64,000 bases of DNA, taken from Sphingobium sp. (GTDB taxonomy: Bacteria; Pseudomonadota; Alphaproteobacteria; Sphingomonadales; Sphingomonadaceae). Numbering within the stretch: the stretch's first letter is position 1; each line of letters opens with the position of its first letter. Position numbers and translations under genes: made by a program. The DNA lies in contig JAGRES010000034.1 of assembly GCA_020446425.1 (NCBI GenBank), positions 44,532 through 108,531 on the forward strand, read 5' to 3'. The notes below the pieces were generated by a model. The model had not been told where the DNA came from. It ran no database searches and worked only from the letters and a program-made list of their open reading frames with translations. Below, piece after piece: positions 52,895 to 62,001 of the stretch.

Positions 52895-53725
52895 ATGTCC
52901 TTCTATACCTCTCTTACCGGCCTGAAAGCGGCCCAATCCGACCTCGCGACAATCTCGAACAACGTCGCGAACGTGAACTCGACCGCGTTCAAGAAGAGCC
53001 GCACCAACTTTGGTGACATCTTCGCCGCCGCTCCGATGCAGACGACCACGCAGGTCGCGGGTCAGGGTACCCGCATCATCGGCATCCAGCAGCAGTTCAC
53101 GCAGGGTACGGTGGAAACCACCGACAAGACGCTCGACCTCGCGATCACCGGTGAAGCCTTCTTCACCACGCAGACGCCGGCACCTGCCCTGCAGATTGGT
53201 TATACCCGTAACGGTTCGTTCCAGCTCGATGAAAACCGCTTCGTGACGGATACTGTCGGTGGCCGCCTACAGGTGTTCCCGGTTGACGCCAATGGCGTGC
53301 CGACCAGCACCGCGCCGGGCTCCTTGAGCGACCTTCAGATACCGCTGACCAAGCCTGGAGATCCGACCATTCAGCTGTCGTCCGTGGGTGTTTCGGTCGA
53401 AGGCCTCGTCACTGCGACATTCGCCGACTCGACCACGACCATGCTGGGCAGCATCGCTATGGCAGCCTTCCCGTCACAGGAAGGTCTGCGTCAGAAGGGT
53501 GACGCGCACTGGGAAGCAACACTGGCTTCGGGTGCACCGGTTTATGGCTCGGGCAACGGCGGTCTGTTCGGCGCGATACGTTCAGGCGCGCTTGAGCGTT
53601 CCAACGTCGACCTCACCGAAGAGCTGGTGGCGCTGATTTCCGCACAGCGGAACTTCCAGGCCAACGCGAAAGCGATCGAGACCGCGACCGCCGTCTCTAA
53701 CGCAATCGTCAACCTGCGCGGTTAA
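52895..53725 (+). CDS. flgE: Flagellar hook protein FlgE, short form
   Basis: At 276 residues this is much shorter than usual hook proteins (about 400). The terminal axial domains (SFYTSLTGLKAAQSDLATIS, NVDLTEELVALISAQRNFQA) and a small middle domain remain, so the outer domain is largely lost. Its place between flgD and flgF and the Ser-Asn-Val-Asp-Leu-Thr-Glu ending support FlgE over a second FlgF/FlgG. AAAGGAG precedes the ATG. Confidence 0.9.
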   Translation: MSFYTSLTGLKAAQSDLATISNNVANVNSTAFKKSRTNFGDIFAAAPMQTTTQVAGQGTRIIGIQQQFTQGTVETTDKTLDLAITGEAFFTTQTPAPALQIGYTRNGSFQLDENRFVTDTVGGRLQVFPVDANGVPTSTAPGSLSDLQIPLTKPGDPTIQLSSVGVSVEGLVTATFADSTTTMLGSIAMAAFPSQEGLRQKGDAHWEATLASGAPVYGSGNGGLFGAIRSGALERSNVDLTEELVALISAQRNFQANAKAIETATAVSNAIVNLRG

Positions 53726-53747
53726 GGCTGAGCGGGAGGTCTAGGTC

Positions 53748-54491
53748 ATGGATCGGCTGGTCAATACGGCACTTACGGCGATGCGCGCGGCGATGTCGCG
53801 CCAATCGACGATCGCCAATAACCTTGCGAACACCAACACGGTTGGCTTTCGCGCGGAAATTGCGAACGCCACGACCCGCTGGATTGATGGCCAGACCTTC
53901 AAGACGCGCGCCCAGACATCCGAACAGGTGCTCGGCGCGGACATGAAGGAAGGCTCCGTCACATCGACGGGCAATCCTCTCGACGTCGCGATCAATGGCG
54001 AAGCGCTGCTGGCCGTTCAGGCCAATGACGGCAGCGAAGCCTATACGCGGCGCGGCGACCTGAAAATGAGCGACAGCGGCCTGCTGACCACGGGGGATGG
54101 ACTTCCCGTGATCGGCAATAGCGGCCCGATCACGATGCCGCCCTATGATCAGATTTCGATCTCTCGGGACGGCGCGATCTGGATCGTCCCGCAAGGCGGT
54201 GATCCCAAACAGCCTCAACAAGTGGACCAGCTGAAGCTGGCGACCCCCGCCGGGTCGCAGATCGCCAAAGGGCTGGATGGCCTGTTCCGCGAAGTGAATG
54301 GCGGCGTGCTGCCCAGCGATCCGCTGGCCACAGTCACCGCCGCTTCGCTCGAAGGGTCGAACGTCAATGCGACGGAAATGCTCGTTCAGATGATCGAGGC
54401 CAGCCGCGCATGGGAAACGCAGGTGAAGATGATCGATACCGCCAAGCAGATCGACGATGGCGGTGCGAGCCTGATGAGACTGGACAGGTAA
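53748..54491 (+). CDS. flgF: Flagellar proximal rod protein FlgF
   Basis: A 247-residue rod protein with the axial start (VNTALTAMRAAMSRQSTIAN NLAN) and the ending EGSNVNATEMLVQMIEASRA. It follows flgE by 22 bases. Confidence 0.95.
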   Translation: MDRLVNTALTAMRAAMSRQSTIANNLANTNTVGFRAEIANATTRWIDGQTFKTRAQTSEQVLGADMKEGSVTSTGNPLDVAINGEALLAVQANDGSEAYTRRGDLKMSDSGLLTTGDGLPVIGNSGPITMPPYDQISISRDGAIWIVPQGGDPKQPQQVDQLKLATPAGSQIAKGLDGLFREVNGGVLPSDPLATVTAASLEGSNVNATEMLVQMIEASRAWETQVKMIDTAKQIDDGGASLMRLDR

Positions 54492-54549
54492 CCGGCCCCG
54501 CGCCGGACACCCCCGCACGGGGACATGAAATCATACTAGGGGACTGACA

Positions 54550-55338
54550 ATGACCAACGCCGCACTCCACGTAGCCCGCACCGGGCTCGACGCGCAGAAC
54601 ACGAAGATGCAGGTGATCGCGAACAACCTCGCGAACGTCAACACCACCGGCTTCAAGAAGGATCGCGCGGATTTCCAGGCGCTGGCCTATCAGCAGCTTA
54701 TTGCGGCCGGTTCCGCATCAGACAGCGAAAACAAGTTCGCCACCGGCCTGTCTCTGGGCACCGGCGTGATGCTGGCCGGGACCAGCCGCATCGACACGCA
54801 GGGCACTTTGACGGCAACCGGCAACGCCTTTGACATGGCCATTCAGGGCAATGGCTATTTCCAGGTACAGCGCCCCGACGGCCTGATCGGCTATACGCGC
54901 GACGGCACGTTCAGCCGCACCGCCGAAGGCACACTGGTCAATTCGGACGGCCTGCCGCTGGTACCGCAGATTCAGGTGCCGGAAGGCGTCGTATCTGTGA
55001 CCGTCGGCAATGACGGCACGGTTTCCGCCGTGCTGGCCGGACAGAGCACGCCCACTGAATTGGGTCAGATCGAACTGGCCAGCTTCGCCAACCCGTCGGG
55101 TCTGCAATCGGTTGGTGGCAACATCATGCTGGAAACCGCAGCAAGCGGCGCGCCGCAGGTCGGTGTTGCCGGTCTCGATGGCCGTGGCACGATTGCGCAG
55201 GGCACACTCGAAGGCTCCAACGTCAACATCGTTGAGGAGCTGGTGGACATGATCGAGACGCAGCGCGCCTATGAGGTGAACAGCAAGATGATCAAGTCGA
55301 CCGACGAAATGCTTCAATATGTGAACCAGCAGCTTTGA
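54550..55338 (+). CDS. flgG: Flagellar distal rod protein FlgG
   Basis: A 262-residue distal rod protein, normal in length. Typical segments are ARTGLDAQNTKMQVIANNLA, TGNAFDMAIQGNGYFQVQRP and the ending GSNVNIVEELVDMIETQRAY. It precedes the ring genes. Confidence 0.96.
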   Translation: MTNAALHVARTGLDAQNTKMQVIANNLANVNTTGFKKDRADFQALAYQQLIAAGSASDSENKFATGLSLGTGVMLAGTSRIDTQGTLTATGNAFDMAIQGNGYFQVQRPDGLIGYTRDGTFSRTAEGTLVNSDGLPLVPQIQVPEGVVSVTVGNDGTVSAVLAGQSTPTELGQIELASFANPSGLQSVGGNIMLETAASGAPQVGVAGLDGRGTIAQGTLEGSNVNIVEELVDMIETQRAYEVNSKMIKSTDEMLQYVNQQL

Positions 55339-55349
55339 GAGTAAACTAG

Positions 55350-56024
55350 ATGCGTAATATGATTTCCATTCTGCTGGTGACTTCGGCGCTTGCATTCGCT
55401 CCCCCTGCCCTTGCCAGGAAAAAGGACAAGATACAGGCGGACTATACGCCGACCTACTCGATGCCTGCGCCAGAGACTGCCACGCCCAACGGCTCGATCT
55501 TTCAGGCGAGCTATGGCTATGCGCCGCTGACCAGCGGCGCGCGCGCCGCTCAGGTTGGCGACATCATCACCATCCAGCTTGTCGAAGCGACACAGGCATC
55601 GAAAAGCACCGCCGCCAATACGGCGCGCGACGGCAGCATCGGCCTGACGCCGCCGACCACCGGCCTCTTCTCCAAGCTATTCAGCTCGAGCGATGTCGGC
55701 GCCAGCGGCACGCAGGGTTTCAAGGGCACCGGAGCCGCTAGCCAGTCGAACAGCCTGAATGGCGAGATCACCGTCACCGTGGCTCAGGTCTTTGCCAACG
55801 GCACAATGCTGGTGAAGGGCGAGAAGGCGCTGACGCTCAATCGCGGCGACGAATTCGTCCAGATTTCCGGCCTTGTCCGGCAAGCAGATGTCAGCCCGGA
55901 CAACAAGGTGCTGTCCACCCGCGTCGCCGACGCTCGCATCAAATATACCGGCAAGGGCGAAATCGCCCGCTCCAGCCGCCAGGGCTGGCTGCAGCGCTTT
56001 TTCAGCATGATTAGCCCCTTCTGA
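55350..56024 (+). CDS. flgH: Flagellar L-ring protein FlgH without lipobox cysteine
   Basis: A 224-residue outer-membrane ring protein. The signal peptide is MISILLVTSALAFAPPALA, and the family signatures AAQVGDIITIQLVEAT, NGTMLVKGEKALTLNRGDEF and LVRQADVSPDNKVLSTRVAD are clear. FlgH is usually a lipoprotein, but this protein contains no cysteine at all and the signal ends like a normal Sec substrate. No upstream start could restore a lipobox. The ring must be held by other means. Confidence 0.93.
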   Translation: MRNMISILLVTSALAFAPPALARKKDKIQADYTPTYSMPAPETATPNGSIFQASYGYAPLTSGARAAQVGDIITIQLVEATQASKSTAANTARDGSIGLTPPTTGLFSKLFSSSDVGASGTQGFKGTGAASQSNSLNGEITVTVAQVFANGTMLVKGEKALTLNRGDEFVQISGLVRQADVSPDNKVLSTRVADARIKYTGKGEIARSSRQGWLQRFFSMISPF

Positions 56025-56038
56025 TCGGAAGAGACCAT

Positions 56039-57160
56039 ATGACCCGCATATTCACTGCATTTCTTCTGCCGATCATGACGGTGCTGGCGATTGCCGCCAG
56101 TTTGTCCGCCACGCCCGCTCATGCGGAGCGCATCAAGGATCTGGGCAATTTCCAGGGCGTGCGCCCGAACCAGCTCACTGGCTATGGCATCGTGGTCGGC
56201 CTCGCCGGCACGGGCGATGACAGCCTCGACTATTCGACACAGGGCATGAAGGGCGTTATTTCGCGCTTCGGCCTCACGCTGCCGACCGGCGTCAATCCGG
56301 CGCTCAAAAATGCGGCGGCGGTGATGGTCACTGCCGACCTTCCCGCTTTCGCCAAGCCGGGCCAGCGTCTTGACGTCACTGTCTCAGCGCTCGGCAAGGC
56401 CAAGTCGCTACGCGGTGGCACACTGGTGTTGACCCCTTTACGCGGCGCAGACGGCCAGATTTACGGCATGGCGCAGGGCAACCTCGCTGTCGGCGGCCTC
56501 GGTGTCTCCGGCTCGGATGGTAGCCAGGTATCGGTCAACATCCCGTCCGCAGGCCGCATCCCCGGCGGTGCGACGGTTGAACGCGCCGTCGCGACCGGTT
56601 TCGACACCGCACCGCAGCTCAGCTTCAACCTTGCCGAAGCGGACCTGACCACCGCACTGCGCGTGGCGGATGCGATCAACATCGCTTTCGGCGACAGCCG
56701 CGCCCGCGCCATGGACGCCGTGACCATCGCCATCGACGCCGAACCCGGCGCGGAACAGCGCATCATGATGATGGGCATGATCGAGAATATCGAGGTCAAG
56801 CCGGCCGATGCGCCCGCCAAGGTGATCGTCAATGCCCGCACTGGCACAGTCGTCATAAACGGCGCGGTTCGCATCGCTCCGGCCGCCATCGCGCACGGCA
56901 AACTGACCGTCAGCGTGCAGGAAGCGCCACGTATCGTACAGCCTGCTCCCTTCTCGAAAGGCGAGACCGCGCTGGAGCCTTCCAGCTCGATCAATGTCAC
57001 CGAAGAGAAGAAGCCGGTAATAAATTTTAAAGGTGGCGCATCTTTGGCCGATATAGTGAAGGCGGTGAACGCAATTGGAGCGTCCCCCGCCGACATGGTC
57101 GCGATCCTCGAAGCATTGAAGCAGGCAGGCGCGATGAAAGCGGAGCTGGTGATATTGTGA
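56039..57160 (+). CDS. flgI: Flagellar P-ring protein FlgI
   Basis: A 373-residue periplasmic ring protein with a signal peptide (AFLLPIMTVLAIAASLSATPAHA). Signatures are RIKDLGNFQGVRPNQLTGYG and VVGLAGTGDD, with the C-terminal SLADIVKAVNAIGASPADMV. FlgA acts as its chaperone. Confidence 0.96.
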   Translation: MTRIFTAFLLPIMTVLAIAASLSATPAHAERIKDLGNFQGVRPNQLTGYGIVVGLAGTGDDSLDYSTQGMKGVISRFGLTLPTGVNPALKNAAAVMVTADLPAFAKPGQRLDVTVSALGKAKSLRGGTLVLTPLRGADGQIYGMAQGNLAVGGLGVSGSDGSQVSVNIPSAGRIPGGATVERAVATGFDTAPQLSFNLAEADLTTALRVADAINIAFGDSRARAMDAVTIAIDAEPGAEQRIMMMGMIENIEVKPADAPAKVIVNARTGTVVINGAVRIAPAAIAHGKLTVSVQEAPRIVQPAPFSKGETALEPSSSINVTEEKKPVINFKGGASLADIVKAVNAIGASPADMVAILEALKQAGAMKAELVIL

Positions 57161-57501
57161 TGCATATTGCGGGAACGACACCGATATCGGCTACGAACGG
57201 CGCCAACGGGCAGCCTTCGGCCAAAAAAGCTGAGCTGGAGCAGGCCGCCAAGGCGTTCGAGGCGATCTTCCTGCGCCAGATGATCGGTGCGATGCGCTCA
57301 TCGAGTCTGGCCGAAGGCCTGTTCGACAACAGCGCGACCGAGCAATTCCGCGATATGGCCGATGCCCGCACCGCCGATGAAATGGCCAAGACCAGCAAGT
57401 TCGGCATTGCCGAACTGTTGTTGCAGCAATTCGGTGTAAAAGCCCCGGTTACGCCTTCGCAGGCACCGGCATCACTCCCGCTGAAGGGTGACGAACAATG
57501 A
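57160..57501 (+). CDS. flgJ: Rod-binding protein FlgJ, rod domain only
   Basis: A 113-residue protein matching only the N-terminal rod-scaffold domain of FlgJ (KAFEAIFLRQMIGAMRSSSL, GLFDNSATEQFRDMADARTA). The C-terminal glucosaminidase domain of enteric FlgJ is absent, as usual in alphaproteobacteria. The ATG at 57160 overlaps the flgI stop (TGATG); GTG 57157 is possible. It overlaps flgK by 4 bases. Confidence 0.9.
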   Translation: MHIAGTTPISATNGANGQPSAKKAELEQAAKAFEAIFLRQMIGAMRSSSLAEGLFDNSATEQFRDMADARTADEMAKTSKFGIAELLLQQFGVKAPVTPSQAPASLPLKGDEQ

Positions 57502-58835
57502 GTTCCGCCGACCTTTTCGCCATCGGGGCTTCGGGCCTGAAATCTTTCCGCGCGCAGATGGGCGCGGTGTCGGAGAATATCGCAAACTCCGACACCCCCA
57601 ATTACAATCGCCGCACGGTCAACATCAAGGAATCGGCGCTGTCGGTTTCGACCGAGCCGCTCTACATCCCTCGCGCCGACTTCGGCGGCTCGGAAATTGA
57701 TGGCGTTTCGCGCGCTAACGATCCCTATCTCGACGCCACGGCGCGCCTGACCGGCTCGTCGCTGGGCAGCGCCAACACCCGCATGCGTTGGCTGTCCGAT
57801 GTCGAAACCGCACTCAATGACGATGCGCTGGGCGTAGGCAATTCACTCAGCAACATGTATGGCGCGATCGACAAGCTGGCGGCCAGCCCGGGCGACCCGT
57901 CGCTGCGCACCAACATGGTATACAGCATCGAGCAGGTGGTCACCGCTTTCCACTCCAGCTCCGACGCGCTGAACACAACATTGCAGGGCACCTATTCCGC
58001 TGCGCAGGGCGACGTCACCCTGATCAACGATTCGCTGAGCGAACTGGCGCGCGTCAACGATGCGCTGCTGCGCTCGCGCCCGAACACGTCCAACTATGCA
58101 CAGCTGCTCGATAGCCGTGATGCGGAACTGTCCAAGATCACGCAGCGCCTGGACGTTACCATCACATTCGGTGCCAACGAGGCGGCAACCCTGACCTATG
58201 ACGGCCAGACACTGGTTCAGGGCAACGCTACCCTGCCGGTTCAGGTCAGCCAGAACGCCAATGGCACGCTGCAATTGATGGTCGATGGCACCAATGTCAC
58301 CACGCCGACAAACGGCTCCTTGCACGGGCTGTTCACCGGCGCGACGGTGGCTCGCCAACGGCTCGATGCGTTGGATACACTCGCCGTGCAATTCTCCGGC
58401 GACATGAACACATGGCATACCGCCGGCCTGACCGATGCGAATGCCGCTGGTGGCGCATTGCTGTCGGTTGGCACAACCGCGGCCAGCCTGGCACAGGTGC
58501 TCAGCGACCCGAGCCTGATCGCCGCAAAATCGGCCGACGGGCGCCTCAACGGTAACCTGCTCAACATCGGTACCACGCGCGGTACAGGCAGCGTCGAACA
58601 GGGCTGGACGGCTCTTGTCGTAGCCCATGGCAATCTGGTCAACACGACCAAAACGGAACAAGCCGCCGCGCAGACACGCGATGACAATGCACAGGCGGCG
58701 CGCGCAGACGTCAGCGGTGTCGATCTGGACCGCGAGGCCGCAGATCTTATCCGCATCCAGCAGGCATATCAGGCCGCAGCCCGGATCATCCAGGCCGCGC
58801 GCGACATCACCGACGCCATATTGAATTTGCGCTAA
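57498..58835 (+). CDS. flgK: Hook-filament junction protein FlgK
   Basis: A 445-residue hook-associated protein 1. The start FAIGASGLKSFRAQMGAVSE and SENIANSDTPNYNRRTVNI are axial signatures, and the ending GVDLDREAADLIRIQQAYQA is typical. It joins hook and filament with FlgL. Confidence 0.94.
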   Translation: MSSADLFAIGASGLKSFRAQMGAVSENIANSDTPNYNRRTVNIKESALSVSTEPLYIPRADFGGSEIDGVSRANDPYLDATARLTGSSLGSANTRMRWLSDVETALNDDALGVGNSLSNMYGAIDKLAASPGDPSLRTNMVYSIEQVVTAFHSSSDALNTTLQGTYSAAQGDVTLINDSLSELARVNDALLRSRPNTSNYAQLLDSRDAELSKITQRLDVTITFGANEAATLTYDGQTLVQGNATLPVQVSQNANGTLQLMVDGTNVTTPTNGSLHGLFTGATVARQRLDALDTLAVQFSGDMNTWHTAGLTDANAAGGALLSVGTTAASLAQVLSDPSLIAAKSADGRLNGNLLNIGTTRGTGSVEQGWTALVVAHGNLVNTTKTEQAAAQTRDDNAQAARADVSGVDLDREAADLIRIQQAYQAAARIIQAARDITDAILNLR

Positions 58836-58854
58836 GGCACGGAAGGACAGATAG

Positions 58855-59700
58855 ATGGTAGCAATCACGTCCCAGACGATGCGCGCTGAAATCCAGCGGA
58901 TGCAGCGCCTTTCGCAGAGCATCTCGGAAGATCAGGCGGCAGTATCGAGCGGCAAGAAAATCCGCATCGCTTCGCAAGACCCCCAGACATGGGTACAGAT
59001 CTCGGAAATCGGCCGGGCGCAGGTTCAGAACGAGGCCTGGACGCAGAATATCGGCTATGGGGTTGCGCGCGCCAACAAGGCGGAAGCCAATCTGAACGAG
59101 ATCAACGGCCTGTTCAGCCGCGCACGCGAGCTGATGATCAACGCATCGACATCGACTCTCGATGCGGCGGGTCAGGCGGCCATCGTTGCGGAATTGCAGA
59201 GCATCCGCGCCGCCGCCAGCGACCTGCTGAATGAAAATGATTATCAGGGCGTCCCCGTTTTCGACGATAATGTCTCGACCCAGGTGCCCGTTTCGCGCAA
59301 CCTGACCCTCGAGGTCGTCGGTACGCGCCAGAGCATATCGGAAAATATCGACGTGGACGGTACGCCCCGCACACTGGACGACATATTGCTCGAAGCGATC
59401 AACGCCGTGACCAGCAACGTTCAGACCGACCGCGACAATTCACTCAGATCGCTAGAAGTCGGCCTGGATCACGTCATTTTGCAGCAGTCCGTGCAGGGTA
59501 TTCGCGGTGACCGCCTGGAAGATGTACAGAATCGTGTGACGGATACGCAGCTTGACCTGTCGGAACGCCGTTCGGAACTGGAAGACACCGACCTGAACGT
59601 TGTCATCGCCCGTATTCAGAGCAAGCTGCTCTCGCTCGAAGCGGCGCAGGCAACCCTAGCGCGTATCAATCGCCAGAGCCTGTTCGACCTTATTCGCTGA
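58855..59700 (+). CDS. flgL: Hook-filament junction protein FlgL
   Basis: A 281-residue hook-associated protein 3, flagellin-like at both ends (MQRLSQSISEDQAAVSSGKK, ELEDTDLNVVIARIQSKLLS). It is the last gene of the flgB operon and has GAAGGA before the start. Confidence 0.92.
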   Translation: MVAITSQTMRAEIQRMQRLSQSISEDQAAVSSGKKIRIASQDPQTWVQISEIGRAQVQNEAWTQNIGYGVARANKAEANLNEINGLFSRARELMINASTSTLDAAGQAAIVAELQSIRAAASDLLNENDYQGVPVFDDNVSTQVPVSRNLTLEVVGTRQSISENIDVDGTPRTLDDILLEAINAVTSNVQTDRDNSLRSLEVGLDHVILQQSVQGIRGDRLEDVQNRVTDTQLDLSERRSELEDTDLNVVIARIQSKLLSLEAAQATLARINRQSLFDLIR

Positions 59701-59726
59701 CACGCAATCATAGCCATGCTGTGCCG

Positions 59727-59755
59727 GGCGGCGTTTGTCATGAGCAAACGCCGCC
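59727..59755 (+). terminator. Hairpin terminator after flgL
   Basis: A perfect 11-bp stem (GGCGGCGTTTG with CAAACGCCGCC, 7-base loop) lies 26 bases after the flgL stop. The following sequence is TGATTATTTA, a weak T tract, so termination may be partial. Confidence 0.6.
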
Positions 59756-59819
59756 TGATTATTTAGCGGCCAATCACACCAAAAACACTGTCGGGTAAAC
59801 AGCGCGGTAACCATCGCGC

Positions 59820-59846
59820 TAAACCATATCTGAAGCGGGCCGTACT
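59820..59846 (+). promoter_or_regulatory. FliA (sigma-28) promoter of motA-motB
   Basis: TAAA (59820-59823), 15 bases, then GCCGTACT (59839-59846). It lies 61 bases upstream of motA and after the flgL hairpin, so the stators are made late with filament genes. Confidence 0.8.
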
Positions 59847-59907
59847 AGAGAGGGTAAGGCGCTGGAACCGGCGCCTATAACAAAACACCTGTTGCACGGG
59901 GAATTGC

Positions 59908-60771
59908 ATGTTTGCAGCCATTGGCCTTGTAGTCCTGCTGATAATGGTTTTCGGCGGATTCATCATTACCGGCGGAGACATCGGTCCGGTTCTGCATGCA
60001 TTGCCGCACGAAATGCTGATCATCGGCGGTGCGGCTGTGGGCGCGCTCATCATCGGCAACAGCGGCGCAGACCTCAAAGCCCTGCTCGGCGGCCTTGGCA
60101 AGGTGTTCAAGGGGCCGAAATATAAGAAGCAGGATTTTCTCGACTGTATCTTCCTCGTCGCGAAGCTGATGAAGACGCTGCGCGTCGAAGGCCCGGTGGC
60201 GCTGGAACCGCATATCGAGGATCCCGACTCCTCCACGATCTTTGCAGAGTATCCGAGCCTGATGAAGGACCATGGCCTCATCAACCTGATCTGCGACACA
60301 TTGCGTCTGGTCGTCGTTTCGTCAGGCACCCTCGATCCGCATGCGGTTGAGGAAGTGATGGATAACGCGCTCAAGACGCATCACCACGAAACCATCAAAC
60401 CGGCAGACAATCTTCAGGGTCTGGCAGACGCCCTCCCCGCGCTCGGCATCGTCGCGGCTGTGTTGGGCGTTGTGAAGACCATGGGCTCCATCGACCAACC
60501 GCCCGCCATCCTGGGTGCGATGATCGGTTCGGCGCTCGTTGGTACCTTCCTCGGCGTTTTGCTCGCCTACGGTATGGTCGGCCCGTTCGCCAACCGTTGC
60601 CGCGCGGTGATCGAAGCCGATGGCGCCATGTATCATGTCGTCAAACAGATCATCGTCGCCTCGCTCCACGGCCATCCGCAGCCGCTGGTGATCGAAGCCG
60701 CACGCTCCAGCCTGACCCACGCCAACCAGCCGGCCTTCGCCGAAGTGTTCGACGGGATGCGGGGCAAATAA
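59908..60771 (+). CDS. motA: Flagellar motor stator protein MotA
   Basis: A 287-residue four-helix stator protein. Helices are seen at AAIGLVVLLIMVFGGFIITG, EMLIIGGAAVGALIIG, ALPALGIVAAVLGVVKTMGS and GSALVGTFLGVLLAYGMVGP. The conserved proline pair of the channel and the charged cytoplasmic loop that meets FliG are present. It is followed by motB after 3 bases. Confidence 0.96.
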   Translation: MFAAIGLVVLLIMVFGGFIITGGDIGPVLHALPHEMLIIGGAAVGALIIGNSGADLKALLGGLGKVFKGPKYKKQDFLDCIFLVAKLMKTLRVEGPVALEPHIEDPDSSTIFAEYPSLMKDHGLINLICDTLRLVVVSSGTLDPHAVEEVMDNALKTHHHETIKPADNLQGLADALPALGIVAAVLGVVKTMGSIDQPPAILGAMIGSALVGTFLGVLLAYGMVGPFANRCRAVIEADGAMYHVVKQIIVASLHGHPQPLVIEAARSSLTHANQPAFAEVFDGMRGK

Positions 60772-60774
60772 GCC

Positions 60775-61881
60775 ATGGCAAAGAAGCAGGCGAACGAGCC
60801 TGAACCCAGACCGATCATCGTCAAGAAGATCATCGTCGATGGCCATGGCGGCCATCATGGCGGTGCGTGGAAGGTCGCCTATGCTGACTTCGTGACGGCT
60901 ATGATGGCGTTCTTCCTGCTCATGTGGCTGCTGGGTGCTACCACCGAACAGCAGCGCAAGGGTCTTGCCGACTATTTCACGCCGACCCTGGTCGAGTTGA
61001 AGCAGGGCAGCGCCGGTTCTAACGGCCTGATGGGTGGCGACAGCTTTCAGGCGAAGGAAAATTATCCGACCACAGGCGGCCAGGGCAATATGGCCATCAC
61101 CATCCCGAAGGATGCAAGCGGGGTGAAGGATCGTGGCGGACGTGACCGCAAGGACCGCCGTGACCAGGATCGCGCCAAGTTCGAGCAGATCAAGTCGAAG
61201 CTGGAAGCCAAGCTGCGCAGCAGCGCGGAGTTGCGCAAGCTCGCCCAGAATGTGCGCTTCACCGAAAGCGCCGAAGGGCTGCGCATCGACCTGATCGACG
61301 AAGCGGACTTTGCCATGTTCAATAGCGGCACCGACCGGCTGTTGCCGCAGTCGCGCAAGCTGATCGACGAAGTCGCAAAGGTTATCAAAGGTGTGCCTAA
61401 CGACGTGATCGTGCGCGGCCACACCGATGGCCTGCCCTATGCGAACGGGCGCACGATGAACAACTGGCTGTTGTCATCCTCCCGCGCGGAAGCGACGCGC
61501 AGGGCGCTGGCGGATGACGGCATTCCCAACACACGCTTCATCAAGATTGAAGGCGTGGCCGACCGTGACCCGTTCGTCACCAGCGACATCTATGACCCGC
61601 GTAATCGCCGCATGTCGGTGATCCTCGCTTGGAGCAAGGACGCCGGATTACCAAATGTCGAAGGCGTTGGCGGTGGTGCCGGCGGGGTCGATTTGACCAG
61701 CGCCGAGGAACAGGCCGCGATCCGCGAACGCGATAATCCTCAGCGCCGCCTGAAGGAAACGCTGGCGGCGATGGATATGGGCGGCACAGGGCTTCCTGAG
61801 GGCGCAGTGCCGATCAACGCCAAGCCCGACGCCGCATCCGGCAAGGTCGGCGACAAGCACGGCAAGAAATCCGCGCATTAA
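60775..61881 (+). CDS. motB: Flagellar motor stator protein MotB
   Basis: A 368-residue proton-channel partner of MotA. The membrane helix with the proton-accepting Asp38 (WKVAYADFVTAMMAFFLLMW) is followed by a charged, flexible linker and an OmpA-type peptidoglycan-binding domain (GVPNDVIVRGHTDGLPYANG, NWLLSSSRAEATRRALADDG, DPRNRRMSVIL). The tail is Gly/Ala rich. Confidence 0.96.
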   Translation: MAKKQANEPEPRPIIVKKIIVDGHGGHHGGAWKVAYADFVTAMMAFFLLMWLLGATTEQQRKGLADYFTPTLVELKQGSAGSNGLMGGDSFQAKENYPTTGGQGNMAITIPKDASGVKDRGGRDRKDRRDQDRAKFEQIKSKLEAKLRSSAELRKLAQNVRFTESAEGLRIDLIDEADFAMFNSGTDRLLPQSRKLIDEVAKVIKGVPNDVIVRGHTDGLPYANGRTMNNWLLSSSRAEATRRALADDGIPNTRFIKIEGVADRDPFVTSDIYDPRNRRMSVILAWSKDAGLPNVEGVGGGAGGVDLTSAEEQAAIRERDNPQRRLKETLAAMDMGGTGLPEGAVPINAKPDAASGKVGDKHGKKSAH

Positions 61882-62001
61882 ATCGCCGCCAGTGAAAGCA
61901 TGATAGCAGCGGCCTATTGCGCGCTGGGCCGACCATTGTGCTTCCTCGCCACCTGAGGCCCGGGAGCCCCCTAGCCTGGTTCGCACAATGGAGACCGGTT
62001 C

